From Candidatus Sulfotelmatobacter sp. (GTDB lineage Bacteria; Acidobacteriota; Terriglobia; Terriglobales; Acidobacteriaceae), in assembly GCA_030040965.1 (NCBI GenBank), contig JASHOT010000130.1, forward strand, positions 1 through 64,000: a stretch of DNA of 64,000 nt, written 5' to 3'. Below, piece after piece: positions 24,029-33,526 of the stretch (positions are counted from its first letter, which is position 1; each line of letters starts with the position of its first letter). The translations under genes and the position numbers were made by a program. The notes below the pieces were generated by a model, which made no database searches, had not been told where the DNA came from, and saw only the letters and a program-made list of their open reading frames with translations.

Positions 24029-27000
24029 CTACTTCGACTCTTCGGCCTTATCTACGCTCGTATTCGCGTCCAGCACTTCGCGCACCTTGGCCACCAAAGC
24101 AGACAATGTGAATGGTTTTGGCAGGAACCAGAGGCCGGGATCGAGCACGCCATAGTGCACGATCGCATTGTTGGTGTACCCGGACATATATAGAACCCTG
24201 ACATTTGGCGACATCTTCAAGACCCGTTCCGCCAGCTGGCGGCCATTCATGCGTGGCATCACCACATCGGTTACCAGCAGACGGATGTTCTGATGATTCG
24301 ATTTACAGATATCCAGACCCTCTTCCGGACTGGCCGCGACCAGCACTTTATACCCGCAGTGCGCCAGCACGGATGAACTGAGTTGCCGCAGTTGCGGGTC
24401 GTCCTCGACCAGGAGGATGGTTTCCGTGCCGCGTTGAACACTGCCAATGCGGCGGTCGGCTCCGCCGGTCTGCACCGGCTGGTCAACACGCGGGAAGTAT
24501 ATCTTGAATGTCGTCCCGCGATCCGGTTCGCTGTAGACCCAGATGTAGCCCCCACTCTGCTTGACGATTCCGTAAACCATCGACAATCCGAGGCCCGTTC
24601 CTTTGCCCACTTCCTTGGTCGTGAAAAACGGCTCGAAGACGCGCGCCCGAATCTCGGGAGTCATGCCCAATCCCGTATCGCTCACCGCGAGCATTACGTA
24701 GGCTCCCGGCTTTACCGGTTGATGATCTTCGGCGTAGGCCTGATCCAGTTGCGCGTTGGCCGTCTCCAACGTGAGCTTGCCCCCGTGCGGCATCGCGTCG
24801 CGAGCGTTGAGAGCCAGGTTCATGATGACTTGCTCAATCTGTCCGGGATCGGCCTTAATTGAGCCGAGATCATTGGATGGGACGGTTAACACCTCGATGT
24901 CTTCTCCAATCAACCGGCGCAACAAAGAATCGAGATTCAGCATGATGTCATTCAGGCTGATGATTCTTGGCGAGAGGACCTGCTTGCGACTGAACGCGAG
25001 CAACTGGCGAGTGATTCCGGCCGCACGATCGGCGGCGGACTTGATTTGCGCCGTGCTCTCCGCCAGCTGACTGTTGGAGGGAACGCTGTCCGTGAGGATC
25101 TGGCTATAGCCCAGGATGACCGTAAGCAAATTGTTGAAGTCGTGAGCGACCCCGCCCGCCAGACGCCCGACCGCTTCCATCTTGTGGGACTGCCGCAACT
25201 TTTCCTCGAGAGCAACACGATCGGTAATGTCGCGAATGCCGCTGGTGATCAACATTCCCTGCTCGGTCTCGAGCGGACTGAGACTGGCCTCGATGGGAAA
25301 CTCGACGCCGTCTTTTCGCAGTCCATACAGTTCCAGGCCCATTCCCATCTCGCGCACTTGAGGCTGCGAAGAAAATTCCATTCGATGCGCCAAATGTTTC
25401 CCTCGAAAGCGCTCGGGCATGAGCATTTCGATCGGCTGATTCAGCAACTCCTCGCGGCCGTATCCGAATAGCTTTTCAGTTTGTGCGTTCACCAGCACGA
25501 TCTTGCCATCGCGGTCGACTACAACCATTGCATCCGGCGCCGATTCCAGCAGGCCTCGGAACTTTGCTTCCGCTCGTTCGCGCTCGGTAACATCCTGCAC
25601 TAACGAAGCCACTCCGAGCACCCGGCCCGCATCATCCACGAGTGGGGTGTTGTACCATTCGCACGAGATGATGCGGCCATCCTTAGTGACGTTGTCGTTT
25701 GCGCTACCTCGCATACCGCCTTTCTTATCGAGCAGCTCCTGCCACACACGGTCCACGGCCGGGCGCACTGAGGGAGGAACTATGAAATGTGCATGCTGGG
25801 CAATCGCTTCCTGCTGCGTATAACCGAAGATGCGTTCTGCCGCGTGATTCCACGCTGCGACGCAAAAATTAAGGTCCCACTCGACGACCGCCAGCGGGGT
25901 ATTCTCGATGTGCATTCTGAGTTTCTGTTGCGATTGTCGAATTTCCTCTTCCGCCCGCCGCTGTTCGGTAATGTCGCGACAGATGCCAAGCAGTCCAACC
26001 ACCCGGCCGCCGGGATCGCGAAACGGCCCCTTGGTGGCTGAGTACAATCGCGTGACTCCGGCCGCGGTTCCGAATTCCTCGTAAGTTTGGGTTGCACCGG
26101 ATCGGATGACTTCGCGATCGCGCTGCATGATCGCGCGGCCGACCTCCGGCAGAAACAATTCTGCGTCGTCCTTGCCAATGATTTCCGCGACTTTCCGCCC
26201 GAGGAGGCCGGCTCCTGCAGAGTTCATCATCAGGTAGCGGCCATTGAGGTCCTTGACGAACACGGCATCCGTCGTTCCCTCGGTGATCCCACGCAACAGA
26301 GCAAGATTTTTCTCGAGTTCGTGCGAACTCAGAAGCAACTGGTTTTGGACCAAGAACAATCGGCCGCTGGCGGCTGCAAACGAAACCGTTACCAGCACCA
26401 CGGACCAAACAAACTGCTCCTCGGCAATACGCAGCACCAGCGGAAATACGATCGCGGGTATCAGCAGTGGCAAAAATTGCGACAGAAGCTGCGATCCTTT
26501 TGAGAGTGGTGGAAGACTCTCTATCGCGCCAGACTCCTGGTCCTTCCAGGTGGCAGCGACTACCAGGATGAAACAAAAGCTGACTGTCCAGCACAGATCG
26601 AGCCAGGTGCCTTGCCGGTAATTTCCTGCTGCATAGCCATAGAGCGTGAGATTTGTGGTAATCGCAAACGCAAAAAAGAAGATAAACATGCGCAGGAAGA
26701 AATTTCGCGCCGCCTGGAGCGTCGACAGTAAGCCGCGAACCAGAAAACTCAACGCCAACAGGCCGAAGAAAATAATTCCCGCGTAAAGAGCGCGCCGGGC
26801 CATCGCACCGGCTGAATGCTCCCAGTTGGAGGGAACATAAAGTTGCGACAGCTCAACTCCCAGCACCAGAGTACAGACCTGCACAAAATCGCACACTCGC
26901 AGCCATCGGAAGTTGCTGTTGGGATCCCTGGGACTGAGGAAAAGCGTCATCATCGCCGGCACGGGCCAGAAAAAAACGAAGATGTCGCTTGGCAAGAGGG

Positions 27001-27289
27001 TGCTTGAGGGAGTGTGAACGACGTCAAAAATGTAGGTATAGAAGATTCCGCCGACGGAGGCGAGTAGAAGCGACAACGATAGCAGTCGCCAAACGCGCTT
27101 TCCGAAAGCGGTAGAGTTACGGGCGACCAACCATGCAGCGATGGATGCAACCAGAGGCGCACCCGCGGCACCGATGACATCACCCCACAAGGACGCGGCC
27201 GCCGTCGCGTATAAGGTCGCGAGTATGGCCACGTGAATGCCCACAAGCGTGACCGCCGCGGCTAGCGCCCACGTACGAATTTTTGACAT
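24029..27289 (-). CDS. Hybrid sensor histidine kinase: membrane N-terminus, three PAS, HisKA, HATPase, receiver
   Basis: The first 330 residues or so hold about nine hydrophobic helices, an integral sensor of the 7TM/MASE type. Three PAS domains follow ([60 protein letters not shown]). The phospho-acceptor His is in [14 protein letters not shown]-binding boxes are [20 protein letters not shown] and [19 protein letters not shown]. The receiver domain at the C-terminus has ILLVEDD, Asp in [12 protein letters not shown] and Lys in LPKPFT. It should autophosphorylate and pass phosphate to its own receiver, and possibly on to the receiver-only proteins at 18.7-19.7 kb through a phosphotransfer protein not seen here. 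ATG at 27289 begins the first helix; the extension to 27328 is unlikely. Confidence 0.93.
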   Translation of the reverse strand: MSKIRTWALAAAVTLVGIHVAILATLYATAAASLWGDVIGAAGAPLVASIAAWLVARNSTAFGKRVWRLLSLSLLLASVGGIFYTYIFDVVHTPSSTLLPSDIFVFFWPVPAMMTLFLSPRDPNSNFRWLRVCDFVQVCTLVLGVELSQLYVPSNWEHSAGAMARRALYAGIIFFGLLALSFLVRGLLSTLQAARNFFLRMFIFFFAFAITTNLTLYGYAAGNYRQGTWLDLCWTVSFCFILVVAATWKDQESGAIESLPPLSKGSQLLSQFLPLLIPAIVFPLVLRIAEEQFVWSVVLVTVSFAAASGRLFLVQNQLLLSSHELEKNLALLRGITEGTTDAVFVKDLNGRYLMMNSAGAGLLGRKVAEIIGKDDAELFLPEVGRAIMQRDREVIRSGATQTYEEFGTAAGVTRLYSATKGPFRDPGGRVVGLLGICRDITEQRRAEEEIRQSQQKLRMHIENTPLAVVEWDLNFCVAAWNHAAERIFGYTQQEAIAQHAHFIVPPSVRPAVDRVWQELLDKKGGMRGSANDNVTKDGRIISCEWYNTPLVDDAGRVLGVASLVQDVTERERAEAKFRGLLESAPDAMVVVDRDGKIVLVNAQTEKLFGYGREELLNQPIEMLMPERFRGKHLAHRMEFSSQPQVREMGMGLELYGLRKDGVEFPIEASLSPLETEQGMLITSGIRDITDRVALEEKLRQSHKMEAVGRLAGGVAHDFNNLLTVILGYSQILTDSVPSNSQLAESTAQIKSAADRAAGITRQLLAFSRKQVLSPRIISLNDIMLNLDSLLRRLIGEDIEVLTVPSNDLGSIKADPGQIEQVIMNLALNARDAMPHGGKLTLETANAQLDQAYAEDHQPVKPGAYVMLAVSDTGLGMTPEIRARVFEPFFTTKEVGKGTGLGLSMVYGIVKQSGGYIWVYSEPDRGTTFKIYFPRVDQPVQTGGADRRIGSVQRGTETILLVEDDPQLRQLSSSVLAHCGYKVLVAASPEEGLDICKSNHQNIRLLVTDVVMPRMNGRQLAERVLKMSPNVRVLYMSGYTNNAIVHYGVLDPGLWFLPKPFTLSALVAKVREVLDANTSVDKAEESK

Positions 27290-27886
27290 CTCTCCGACTG
27301 CTCCGGCGTCTCGCCGACCCGCCTGCAAAGACGCGCCCCGGCCCGGTGTTCCGGTCTACATTATGTGGAGCAAACAATAGAATCAAGTACTTCTGTGATC
27401 CGGTGCATCGAAAACACAGCCCGCCGTTTTTTAGAAGCGAGGTTTTCTGCTTACGTTCTGCAAGGTTCTTCTGTGAATCCCGCGTTACTTTAGTTGCAAA
27501 CTACCTGCCAACTTTTTCGAGTCTTCCACTTGCCAAGGTCGCGCGTTTTCCCTAGCATCCAGATTGAAAGCCGGCCTGCCAGGTTGGTGATGGCGGGTCA
27601 CCGATATTTGAACCAATGCAGAATGAACGGGTGCTTGACTCGAACTAGGATCCGGTGAGCGACGCTGCGCCATGCGCAGATGCCTAAAGGGTCTCGGCGG
27701 GCGCCCAACGTCTACCGACGGGTTCATTCTCGGCCCCGTCACACGGCACAGCGGGTCGGCTTGATTTAGCCTTGTTATTGTTCCCGCACGACATCTCCTC
27801 AGGCGGAAAAACTTTCCTCTGCAAGAACGCAGCAGCCTCGCCGTTCTTTAGTCGCTTCGCGTGCCCCAGTCACATAAGGAGGTCTT
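27290..27886. other. 597-base intergenic region with no recognised gene
   Basis: The stretch separates the divergent hybrid kinase and DUF4440-like genes. Several short frames occur but none shows family features, a good ribosome site or a signal peptide. It contains only the AAGGAGG site serving the gene at 27887 near its end. Promoters for both genes must be here, but I could not pick a convincing -35/-10 pair. Confidence 0.5.
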
Positions 27887-28363
27887 ATGCGCCATGCGTT
27901 CGCCTTCGCAATGTTCTTTTGTCTTTGTGTCTGGCCGGCAGCTAGTCAGGCCGCGCCGGGCGATACCCGAAAAGCGGCTGGCACCGTTCAGTCCGACGTT
28001 GATGCCATCGAGAGCATTGAAGCTGACTTGGTCAAAGCCGAATCGTCCACCGATATTGCCGTCTTCGAGAGGACGCTTGCCGAGGACTACGTGAACCTAA
28101 ACCCACATGGGCTAGGTCCCGCCAAGAACGAAATCATCGCAGGCATGAGACCACACGCAGGCCAAGCACCCCCTTATACTGTCGAGATGCACAATCTGCG
28201 CGTTTACGTATTGGGAGATACGGCGGTGGCAGCCTCAGTGAGAACTTATACGGCGAAGGAGAATGGCAACAACGCCAACGAAGACTCGACCCATATCTAT
28301 GCCAGGAACCACGGGAGCTGGAAGCTGCACATCTCTCGGGCGAGCTCCTGCCCGATGAACTGA
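27887..28363 (+). CDS. Exported DUF4440/SnoaL-like protein
   Basis: A very good ribosome site (AAGGAGG, 5 bases before ATG) precedes a signal peptide (FAFAMFFCLCVWPAASQA). The mature 130 residues follow the NTF2/DUF4440 fold: helix IESIEADLVKAESSTDIAVFE, then RTLAEDYVNLNPHGLGPAKNEII, a strand pair around VEMHNLRVYVLGDTAVAASV and a final DSTHIYARNHGSWKLHISRA. Such domains bind small ligands or act as minor enzymes; no catalytic set can be assigned. It is monocistronic by position, with a 90-base gap before lgt. Confidence 0.82.
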   Translation: MRHAFAFAMFFCLCVWPAASQAAPGDTRKAAGTVQSDVDAIESIEADLVKAESSTDIAVFERTLAEDYVNLNPHGLGPAKNEIIAGMRPHAGQAPPYTVEMHNLRVYVLGDTAVAASVRTYTAKENGNNANEDSTHIYARNHGSWKLHISRASSCPMN

Positions 28364-28453
28364 GCGCCAACTCCTTAGGCCGGGGCGTGTCAAGCCCCTC
28401 ATCCTGTTAGACTGGTTTTGTAGCAAATCCAGCGTTCACGCATCCAATAACTG

Positions 28454-29266
28454 ATGTTCCCGCAACTTGTCCATATCGGAAAATTCTTTCTTCCAACCTA
28501 TGGCGTTCTTGTTTCCATGGGCGTGCTGATCGGGCTCTGGGTCAGCGTTCGCAACTCCGAACACCTCGGATATGACGGCGACAAGGCCTGGAATCTTGGC
28601 ATTCTGGTCGTTCTTTGCGGCATCGTCGGCGCCAAGATTTTGTATGTCATCAACGACTGGAGCATTTACAAGGATCATCCCGGAGACATTTTCAGCATCG
28701 CAACGCTGCAGGCCGGCGGCGTGTTCTCTGGCGGATTGCTTGCTGCCTTCATAGCCGCAACGTGGTATGTGCGAAAGAATCATATGCCGCCTTTGGGAAC
28801 ATGCGACGCATTTGCGCCGGGACTGGCCCTCGGTCACGCCATCGGCCGCATCGGCTGTTTCGCTGCCGGATGCTGTTACGGCAAGCCAACACATCACTGG
28901 TGGGGAGTGACGTTCACCAATCCGCTGGCCAACTCGATTACCGGAACGCCGTTGAATATTCCGATCGAGCCGACGCAATTGTTCGAATCCGCGGTCGAGT
29001 TCGCGAACTTTCTCTTTCTGATGTGGCTGCTGAAGCGCAGGAAATTCGATGGCCAGGTCTTCGGCGCGTTCATGTTCGTCTACGGCGTCGCCCGATTTTT
29101 CCTCGAGTTCATTCGCGATGATCCCGGCCGCGGTTCCGTATTCAACGGCGCCATGACCGGCACGCAACTGATCTCGATCGGACTTGTTCTGGCAGGCGGC
29201 GTGATCTGGTGGCTGCGTCCGGGAGCAAAGTCGGCAGCGGCGCAAACCGTAAGCGCGATGCGCTAG
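28454..29266 (+). CDS. lgt: Prolipoprotein diacylglyceryl transferase
   Basis: Lgt transfers diacylglycerol from phosphatidylglycerol to the lipobox cysteine of prolipoproteins at the outer face of the inner membrane, the first step of lipoprotein maturation. The 270-residue protein has about seven membrane helices. It starts FPQLVHIGKFFLPTYGVLV and carries the diagnostic signature HAIGRIGCFAAGCCYG, which holds the essential Arg, plus IEPTQLFESAVEF and the last-helix motif GVARFFLEFIRDD. Length matches the family. It is followed 77 bases later by a RluD-type gene on the same strand. The product would serve the lipoproteins predicted in this window (GH99-like, MdtA-like and beta-propeller). 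Confidence 0.96.
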   Translation: MFPQLVHIGKFFLPTYGVLVSMGVLIGLWVSVRNSEHLGYDGDKAWNLGILVVLCGIVGAKILYVINDWSIYKDHPGDIFSIATLQAGGVFSGGLLAAFIAATWYVRKNHMPPLGTCDAFAPGLALGHAIGRIGCFAAGCCYGKPTHHWWGVTFTNPLANSITGTPLNIPIEPTQLFESAVEFANFLFLMWLLKRRKFDGQVFGAFMFVYGVARFFLEFIRDDPGRGSVFNGAMTGTQLISIGLVLAGGVIWWLRPGAKSAAAQTVSAMR

Positions 29267-29343
29267 TCTCCGACTCATTAGCCCGCCGTTTCAGCGCCGG
29301 GTACACTGTGTCCACTGCTCTGCCTCCCCGGACGCTTGAAACG

Positions 29344-30366
29344 ATGGCACTGGCCGAACCAAAATACCTTGCGACAACTCAGGAAAACGCAGGGAAGCGC
29401 CTTGACCAATTCCTTGCCTCGCACTTGAGCATCTCCCGCGCCCGCGTCCAGCAACTCATCACGTCAGAGAAAATTCTGGTCAACGATGCTCCCGCCAAGC
29501 CGTCACTCAAGCTCCGCGGTGACGAACGCGTTTCCGTCCTCGGTCCGATTGCCCGTCCCCCGCTGCGCGCCATCGCCGAAGAAATTCCGCTCGACATCGT
29601 CTACGAAGACGACGATCTTGCCGTCATTGATAAGCCCGCTGGAATGATGGTTCACGCAGGAGCGGGCGCGACCGACGATGCGCGTAATCGGGGTACGCTG
29701 GTCAATGCCTTGCTGCATCATTTCGGCAGCCTGTCGGCCGTTGGCGGGGAGACGCGGCCGGGCATCGTTCATCGTCTCGATAAAGACACCAGCGGGCTGA
29801 TCATGGTCGCGAAGAATGACGCCGCTCATCAGAAGCTCGCCCGGCAATTTGCCCGCCGCGAAGTGAAGAAAACTTACGTTGCGCTAGTGCATGGTTGGCT
29901 GAAGAAAGACTCTGGCACTATTTCTTCCAGCATCAGCCGAGACCGTGTTCGCCGCACGCGTATGACCACGCGACTCTCTGGCGGGCGCGAAGCAGTCTCG
30001 CATTACAATGCACAACGTCGCCTCGATACTCCGTTCGGAAAATTTACGCTGATCGAGGTGAAGATTGACACGGGGCGGACCCACCAGATTCGCGTACACC
30101 TGGCGTCGATTGGGCATCCGGTTGTCGGCGACAGCCTTTACGGCGCGGCCGCCGAACTGAGGCCGCTCGCAAACAGATCAAGGCCGAATATCCCGCCACT
30201 TTCGTTGGGTCGCAATTTTCTGCACGCGGCGCAGTTGCAATTCGTCCATCCTAGGACCGGCCAATCACTCGTGTTGAAGAGTCCAATTCCTAGCGAGCTG
30301 GAGAGGTTTCTCGCCGCACTGCTATCGGGTACGCCGGCCCAAATCTCAGCCAAACATGCACCCTAA
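29344..30366 (+). CDS. rluD: RluA/RluD-family 23S rRNA pseudouridine synthase
   Basis: The 340-residue protein has an N-terminal S4 RNA-binding domain (RLDQFLASHLSISRARVQQLI) and a catalytic pseudouridine synthase domain with GIVHRLDKDTSGLIMVAKND, whose second Asp is the catalytic nucleophile. RTHQIRVHLASIGHPVVGD is the second family signature. It isomerises uridines in RNA; the S4 domain and length favour RluD (large-subunit helix 69) over RluA or RluC, though specificity is inferred. ATG at 29344 is used because the frame upstream to 29209 overlaps lgt and is not family-like. The end is separated by 36 bases from the next gene. Confidence 0.93.
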   Translation: MALAEPKYLATTQENAGKRLDQFLASHLSISRARVQQLITSEKILVNDAPAKPSLKLRGDERVSVLGPIARPPLRAIAEEIPLDIVYEDDDLAVIDKPAGMMVHAGAGATDDARNRGTLVNALLHHFGSLSAVGGETRPGIVHRLDKDTSGLIMVAKNDAAHQKLARQFARREVKKTYVALVHGWLKKDSGTISSSISRDRVRRTRMTTRLSGGREAVSHYNAQRRLDTPFGKFTLIEVKIDTGRTHQIRVHLASIGHPVVGDSLYGAAAELRPLANRSRPNIPPLSLGRNFLHAAQLQFVHPRTGQSLVLKSPIPSELERFLAALLSGTPAQISAKHAP

Positions 30367-30373
30367 GGACGGA

Positions 30374-30379
30374 TATAAT
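30374..30379 (+). promoter_or_regulatory. Possible -10 element (TATAAT)
   Basis: An exact TATAAT lies 24 bases before ATG 30403. No good -35 is seen at 17 bases (caaaca), so only weak support exists. It would make the VWFA gene independent of rluD. Confidence 0.3.
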
Positions 30380-30402
30380 GTCTGCAGATGGGAGTCTTGG
30401 GG

Positions 30403-31470
30403 ATGAAAATCTCGCGTACGACGATAATGGCGGCGGCGTTGGCCTCGCTTTCGCTGGCCGCATGGGCACAATCGCCAACCTCGACGCCGCCTCCGGCGCC
30501 TTCTCCGCAAACGGCGCCATCGGCGATCTCGAATACCCCGGCGAGTCCGTCTGCCGCGCAGAATCCATCCGACGCGGACTCGGGCGCCTCAGACGCCGTC
30601 CCCACGATTCGAACGACCACCAACGAAGTCAACGTCGTCTTCACGGTAACCGATAAGCACGGGAAGCGCATCACCGATCTGAAGCAGGCTGACTTTTCGA
30701 TCGTGGACGACAGCAAGCCCCCCTCTGAAATTCGCAGCTTCCACGCCGAGACGAACCTGCCGCTGCAGGTGGGCTTGCTGGTCGATGCCAGCAGTTCAGT
30801 TCGCGATCGTTTCAAGTTTGAGCAGGAGTCGGCCGTTGAGTTCCTCAACCAGACGATCCGTCCGCGCTACGACAGCGCCTTTGTTGTTGGCTTTGACGTG
30901 GTGCCGGAAGTTACTCAAGACTTTACCGACAACACGGATATGCTGGCGAACGGAATTCACGCACTGCGTCCCGGGGGCGGGACTGCGCTCTACGATGCGC
31001 TTTATTTCGCTTGCCGTGACAAACTGTTGAAAGCACCGAAGAACACTCCTGTGCGGCGCGCCATTATTTTGCTGAGTGACGGCGAGGACAACCAGAGCCA
31101 CGTCACGCGCGAAGAGGCCATCGAGATGGCACAACGGGCCGAAGCCATCGTGTACACGATCAGCACGAACGTCAGCGGGACCAAAGGGCCCGGCGACAAG
31201 GTTCTCGAGCGCATCGCCGACGCAACCGGCGGAAAGCCCTTTTTTCCGTTCCAGATTCGCGATGTATCCAACGCCTTTGCGGAAATTCAGGACGAACTGC
31301 GCAGCCAATACGCGGTTTCCTACAAGCCTGCCGACTTCAAGGCGGACGGCCATTACCGCACCATTGAAATCGTCGCCCGCGATCAGAAAACTTTCCGCGT
31401 CCGTGCCCGCCGCGGTTATTACGCGCCATCGGCTTCGCCCTCCTCGTCTGACCTCCAGACGATAAGATGA
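30403..31470 (+). CDS. VWFA-related Acidobacterial domain protein (TIGR03436-like)
   Basis: The signal peptide is SRTTIMAAALASLSLAAWAQ, followed by a Pro/Ser/Ala spacer to about residue 65 and the family beta region (VNVVFTVTDKHGKRITDL, DFSIVDDSKPPSEIRSF). The von Willebrand A domain has the MIDAS sequence DASSS in LLVDASSSVRDRFKFEQ and IILLSDGEDNQSH as the second Asp loop. The ending AEIQDELRSQYAVSYKPADF matches the acidobacterial family. ATG at 30403 has GGAG at 30391-30394 and good spacing; ATG 30388 is also in frame. It is third of the family in the window and lies outside the signalling cluster. Export and Mg-dependent protein binding are expected from the fold. Confidence 0.9.
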   Translation: MKISRTTIMAAALASLSLAAWAQSPTSTPPPAPSPQTAPSAISNTPASPSAAQNPSDADSGASDAVPTIRTTTNEVNVVFTVTDKHGKRITDLKQADFSIVDDSKPPSEIRSFHAETNLPLQVGLLVDASSSVRDRFKFEQESAVEFLNQTIRPRYDSAFVVGFDVVPEVTQDFTDNTDMLANGIHALRPGGGTALYDALYFACRDKLLKAPKNTPVRRAIILLSDGEDNQSHVTREEAIEMAQRAEAIVYTISTNVSGTKGPGDKVLERIADATGGKPFFPFQIRDVSNAFAEIQDELRSQYAVSYKPADFKADGHYRTIEIVARDQKTFRVRARRGYYAPSASPSSSDLQTIR

Positions 31471-31529
31471 CGCTCATTCGCCCTGGCAAGAACTGGCTCC
31501 CGCGAGAGCTTCTCATCTAATATTTCCGC

Positions 31530-31934
31530 ATGCCGGGATACTCGGGTACACCGCTGCCGAAAAAGCTCGGAATCAAAGATGGATTCCGCGTCTGCGTGCT
31601 CAAGGTGCCGTCCGATGTACAGGCGGAGCTGAAGTCAACGCTTTCCGCGTGCGACGTGGTCCGCGACGGTGAGGCTCCGCTCGATGTCGCGATCTTTTTC
31701 ACGACTTCGAAGGCCGACCTGGCGAGGGAATTCAAGCGGATTGCGAAGCTTCTCGCCCCCGCCGGAATGCTATGGATCAGTTGGCCCAAGAAGAGTTCCG
31801 GTGTTCCGACCGACCTGAACGAAAACCTCATCCGAGAAATCGGCATCGCCTCTGGCCTTGTCGACGTGAAAGTCTGCGCCGTCACGGAAGTGTGGTCGGG
31901 ATTGAAATTTGTGCGTCGGCTGAAAGATCGCTGA
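31530..31934 (+). CDS. DUF3052 family protein
   Basis: This small soluble protein of 134 residues has the DUF3052 look: MPGYSGTPLPKKLGIKDGFRV at the start, then a central ADLAREFKRIAKLLAPAGMLWISWPKKSSG and a C-terminal VDVKVCAVTEVWSGLKFVRR. The middle strand and SWPKK are well conserved in the family. Function is unknown; the shape is a Rossmann-like alpha/beta domain. It stands alone between the VWFA gene and a repeat element, with no operon partner. No signal peptide is seen, so it should be cytoplasmic. Confidence 0.85.
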   Translation: MPGYSGTPLPKKLGIKDGFRVCVLKVPSDVQAELKSTLSACDVVRDGEAPLDVAIFFTTSKADLAREFKRIAKLLAPAGMLWISWPKKSSGVPTDLNENLIREIGIASGLVDVKVCAVTEVWSGLKFVRRLKDR

Positions 31935-31951
31935 GAACAGCAAAATGGCGC

Positions 31952-32052
31952 TGTCATCGTGAGGCGTCTTTGCGCCGAAGGACCCTTGCAGCGAGCCCGC
32001 GGTGCTCAATGGGAGCGGGTTGCATAGATCCTTCGCTGCGCTCAAGATGGCA
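31952..32052. repeat. Dispersed inverted-repeat element (REP/MITE-like)
   Basis: The left end reads gtcatcgtgag then cgccgaaggacc; the right end reads agatccttcgctgcgctca then agatggc, an imperfect inverted copy. The approximately 100-base unit resembles the GTCATCCTGAG/GAAGGATC intergenic elements familiar from Acidobacteria genomes. It lies between two genes and could form a long hairpin. Only one copy is in this window. Confidence 0.5.
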
Positions 32053-32107
32053 AGCGGACTAGAGAATCGGTCGCTGATAATCGGACGACAGGTGGGAAGA
32101 GAGGAAC

Positions 32108-33166
32108 ATGGTTCGAGTCGGTCTCATCGGATTCGGTCTCGCTGGTCAGGCATTTCACGCTCCCGTCATTCGGGGTGTGCAAGGGATGGAGTTGGCCTGC
32201 ATTCTGGAGCGCCATGGTTCTAAATCGAAGGAACGGTATGCTGAGGTCCGCGTCGCGCGCACGCTCGACGAGATGCTCTCTGAAAAGACAATCAGCCTGG
32301 TCGTGGTTGCCACTCCCAACGATTCGCACTTCTCCTACGCGAAAACCTGTCTCGAGGCGGGACGGCACGTTGTGGTCGACAAGCCCTTCACACCAACCCT
32401 GGCGGAAGCGGAGGAACTGGTGCGTCTGGCCGCTGATCGAGGACGGCTGATCAGTGTCTATCAGGACCGGCGCTGGGATGGCTCTTTTCTGACCGTAAAG
32501 AAACTCGTCGCCTCCGGCGCGCTGGGCTCGGTTGCCGAATACGAAGCGCGCTTCGACCGCTTCCGCCTCGAGGCCAAGCCCGGCGCCTGGCGCGAGAAGG
32601 CTGATCATCCGGCCGCCGGCGTTCTCTGGGATCTCGGTCCCCATTTGATCGACGGTGCGTTGGTCCTGTTCGGCGTGCCGGACGTGGTTTGTGCATCGGC
32701 GTTCTGCCAGCGCCCCAGTTCGACGATCGACGATGCCTTTGACGTGACCATGGAGTATGCAAGGACGCGGGCAACGCTGCGCGCCCGCATCATCGCCTAC
32801 GCTCCGGGTCCGCATCTGCTGGCTCACGGCACAGAAGGCTCATTCGTGAAATATGGGATGGATCCCCAAGAGGACATCCTGCGGAGCGATCGCTGTCCCG
32901 ATGGGCTCGATTGGGGCGCAGACTGGGGACTCGAACCCGAAGCGCGCTGGGGCACTCTCACGCGCGTCGGCGAGAAGGCCAGAAAAATCCAGACCGAGCG
33001 CGGCGACTATCGCGGCTACTACGCCAACGTTCGGGATGCGATCGAGGGCAAGGCCGAACTCGATGTGACTCCCGAACAGGCCCTCCGTACGATGCGCGGG
33101 ATTTTGCTCGCCCGTAAGAGCAGCCGCGAAGGGCGCAAGGTGCGCTGGGCCGAAGCCGTGGAATAG
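32108..33166 (+). CDS. Gfo/Idh/MocA family NAD(P)-dependent oxidoreductase
   Basis: The Rossmann N-terminus is MVRVGLIGFGLAGQAFHAPV with a GxGxxG cofactor loop. VVVATPNDSHFSYA, the VDKPFTPTLAEAEEL segment (family E/D-K-P) and a C-terminal domain with AGVLWDLGPHLIDGALVLFG follow, the D-x-G-x-H motif being the catalytic region. It resembles YdgJ-type sugar or inositol dehydrogenases; the substrate cannot be inferred. The 352-residue length is normal. It is separated by 170 bases and a repeat element from the DUF3052 gene, and 360 bases from ilvC, so it is likely transcribed alone. Confidence 0.92.
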   Translation: MVRVGLIGFGLAGQAFHAPVIRGVQGMELACILERHGSKSKERYAEVRVARTLDEMLSEKTISLVVVATPNDSHFSYAKTCLEAGRHVVVDKPFTPTLAEAEELVRLAADRGRLISVYQDRRWDGSFLTVKKLVASGALGSVAEYEARFDRFRLEAKPGAWREKADHPAAGVLWDLGPHLIDGALVLFGVPDVVCASAFCQRPSSTIDDAFDVTMEYARTRATLRARIIAYAPGPHLLAHGTEGSFVKYGMDPQEDILRSDRCPDGLDWGADWGLEPEARWGTLTRVGEKARKIQTERGDYRGYYANVRDAIEGKAELDVTPEQALRTMRGILLARKSSREGRKVRWAEAVE

Positions 33167-33410
33167 GCCTTTCCGGTGCGAGGTATTACCGTGCTAATCG
33201 TGGGAGAGTTTCCGTTTCAATTTTGCACGCGGTTTGCTCCTTTCTGTCGTGATCTCGAGCCGAGCCGGTTTTCAGGCGGAGAGAGGGATCTCCGTGGGCA
33301 CAAAGCGGTTGCGGGAGATCTCTCGTCCCGCTGCTAAAGACGCGGGACTTCGAGGTGACGCCGGTTCATGTGAGATTTGAGGCTGAGGCGCTGCCCTTCC
33401 GGCTTACCCC

Positions 33411-33440
33411 TTGACATGCCTATCCAGACCCCGGTAAGAT
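33411..33440 (+). promoter_or_regulatory. Sigma70-type promoter of the ilvCB operon
   Basis: TTGACA at 33411-33416 is an exact -35 hexamer and TAAGAT at 33435-33440 is a near-consensus -10 at 18-base spacing. Transcription would start near 33447, 80 bases before ilvC. The remaining part of the 33167-33526 intergenic region holds only an imperfect hairpin (about 33281-33313) upstream of this promoter and so outside the transcript. Confidence 0.65.
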
Positions 33441-33451
33441 TAGAGAAACCG

Positions 33452-33465
33452 ACCGACCGGTCGGT
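33452..33465. promoter_or_regulatory. TetR-type operator palindrome ACCGACCGGTCGGT
   Basis: The 14-base sequence is a perfect palindrome and follows the -10 element by 11 bases, at about +5 of the predicted transcript. Sites of this kind (GACCGGTC core) are used by many TetR-family repressors. A repressor bound here would block initiation at the ilvC promoter. No tetR-type gene is in the window. Confidence 0.55.
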
Positions 33466-33526
33466 ATTAGGTTCCGCTGTCATTCTCAGATCCTGATTCT
33501 AGTGGTGCAATGAGAGGAGCACGCAG

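Noticed and set aside
27290-27886. Possible small genes between the hybrid kinase and the DUF4440-like gene
   Set aside because: Frames are short, without ribosome sites or family features.
33167-33526. T-box or leader-peptide attenuator upstream of ilvC
   Set aside because: No T-box core sequence and no Leu/Val/Ile-rich leader frame is seen; the only hairpin (about 33281-33313) lies upstream of the predicted promoter.
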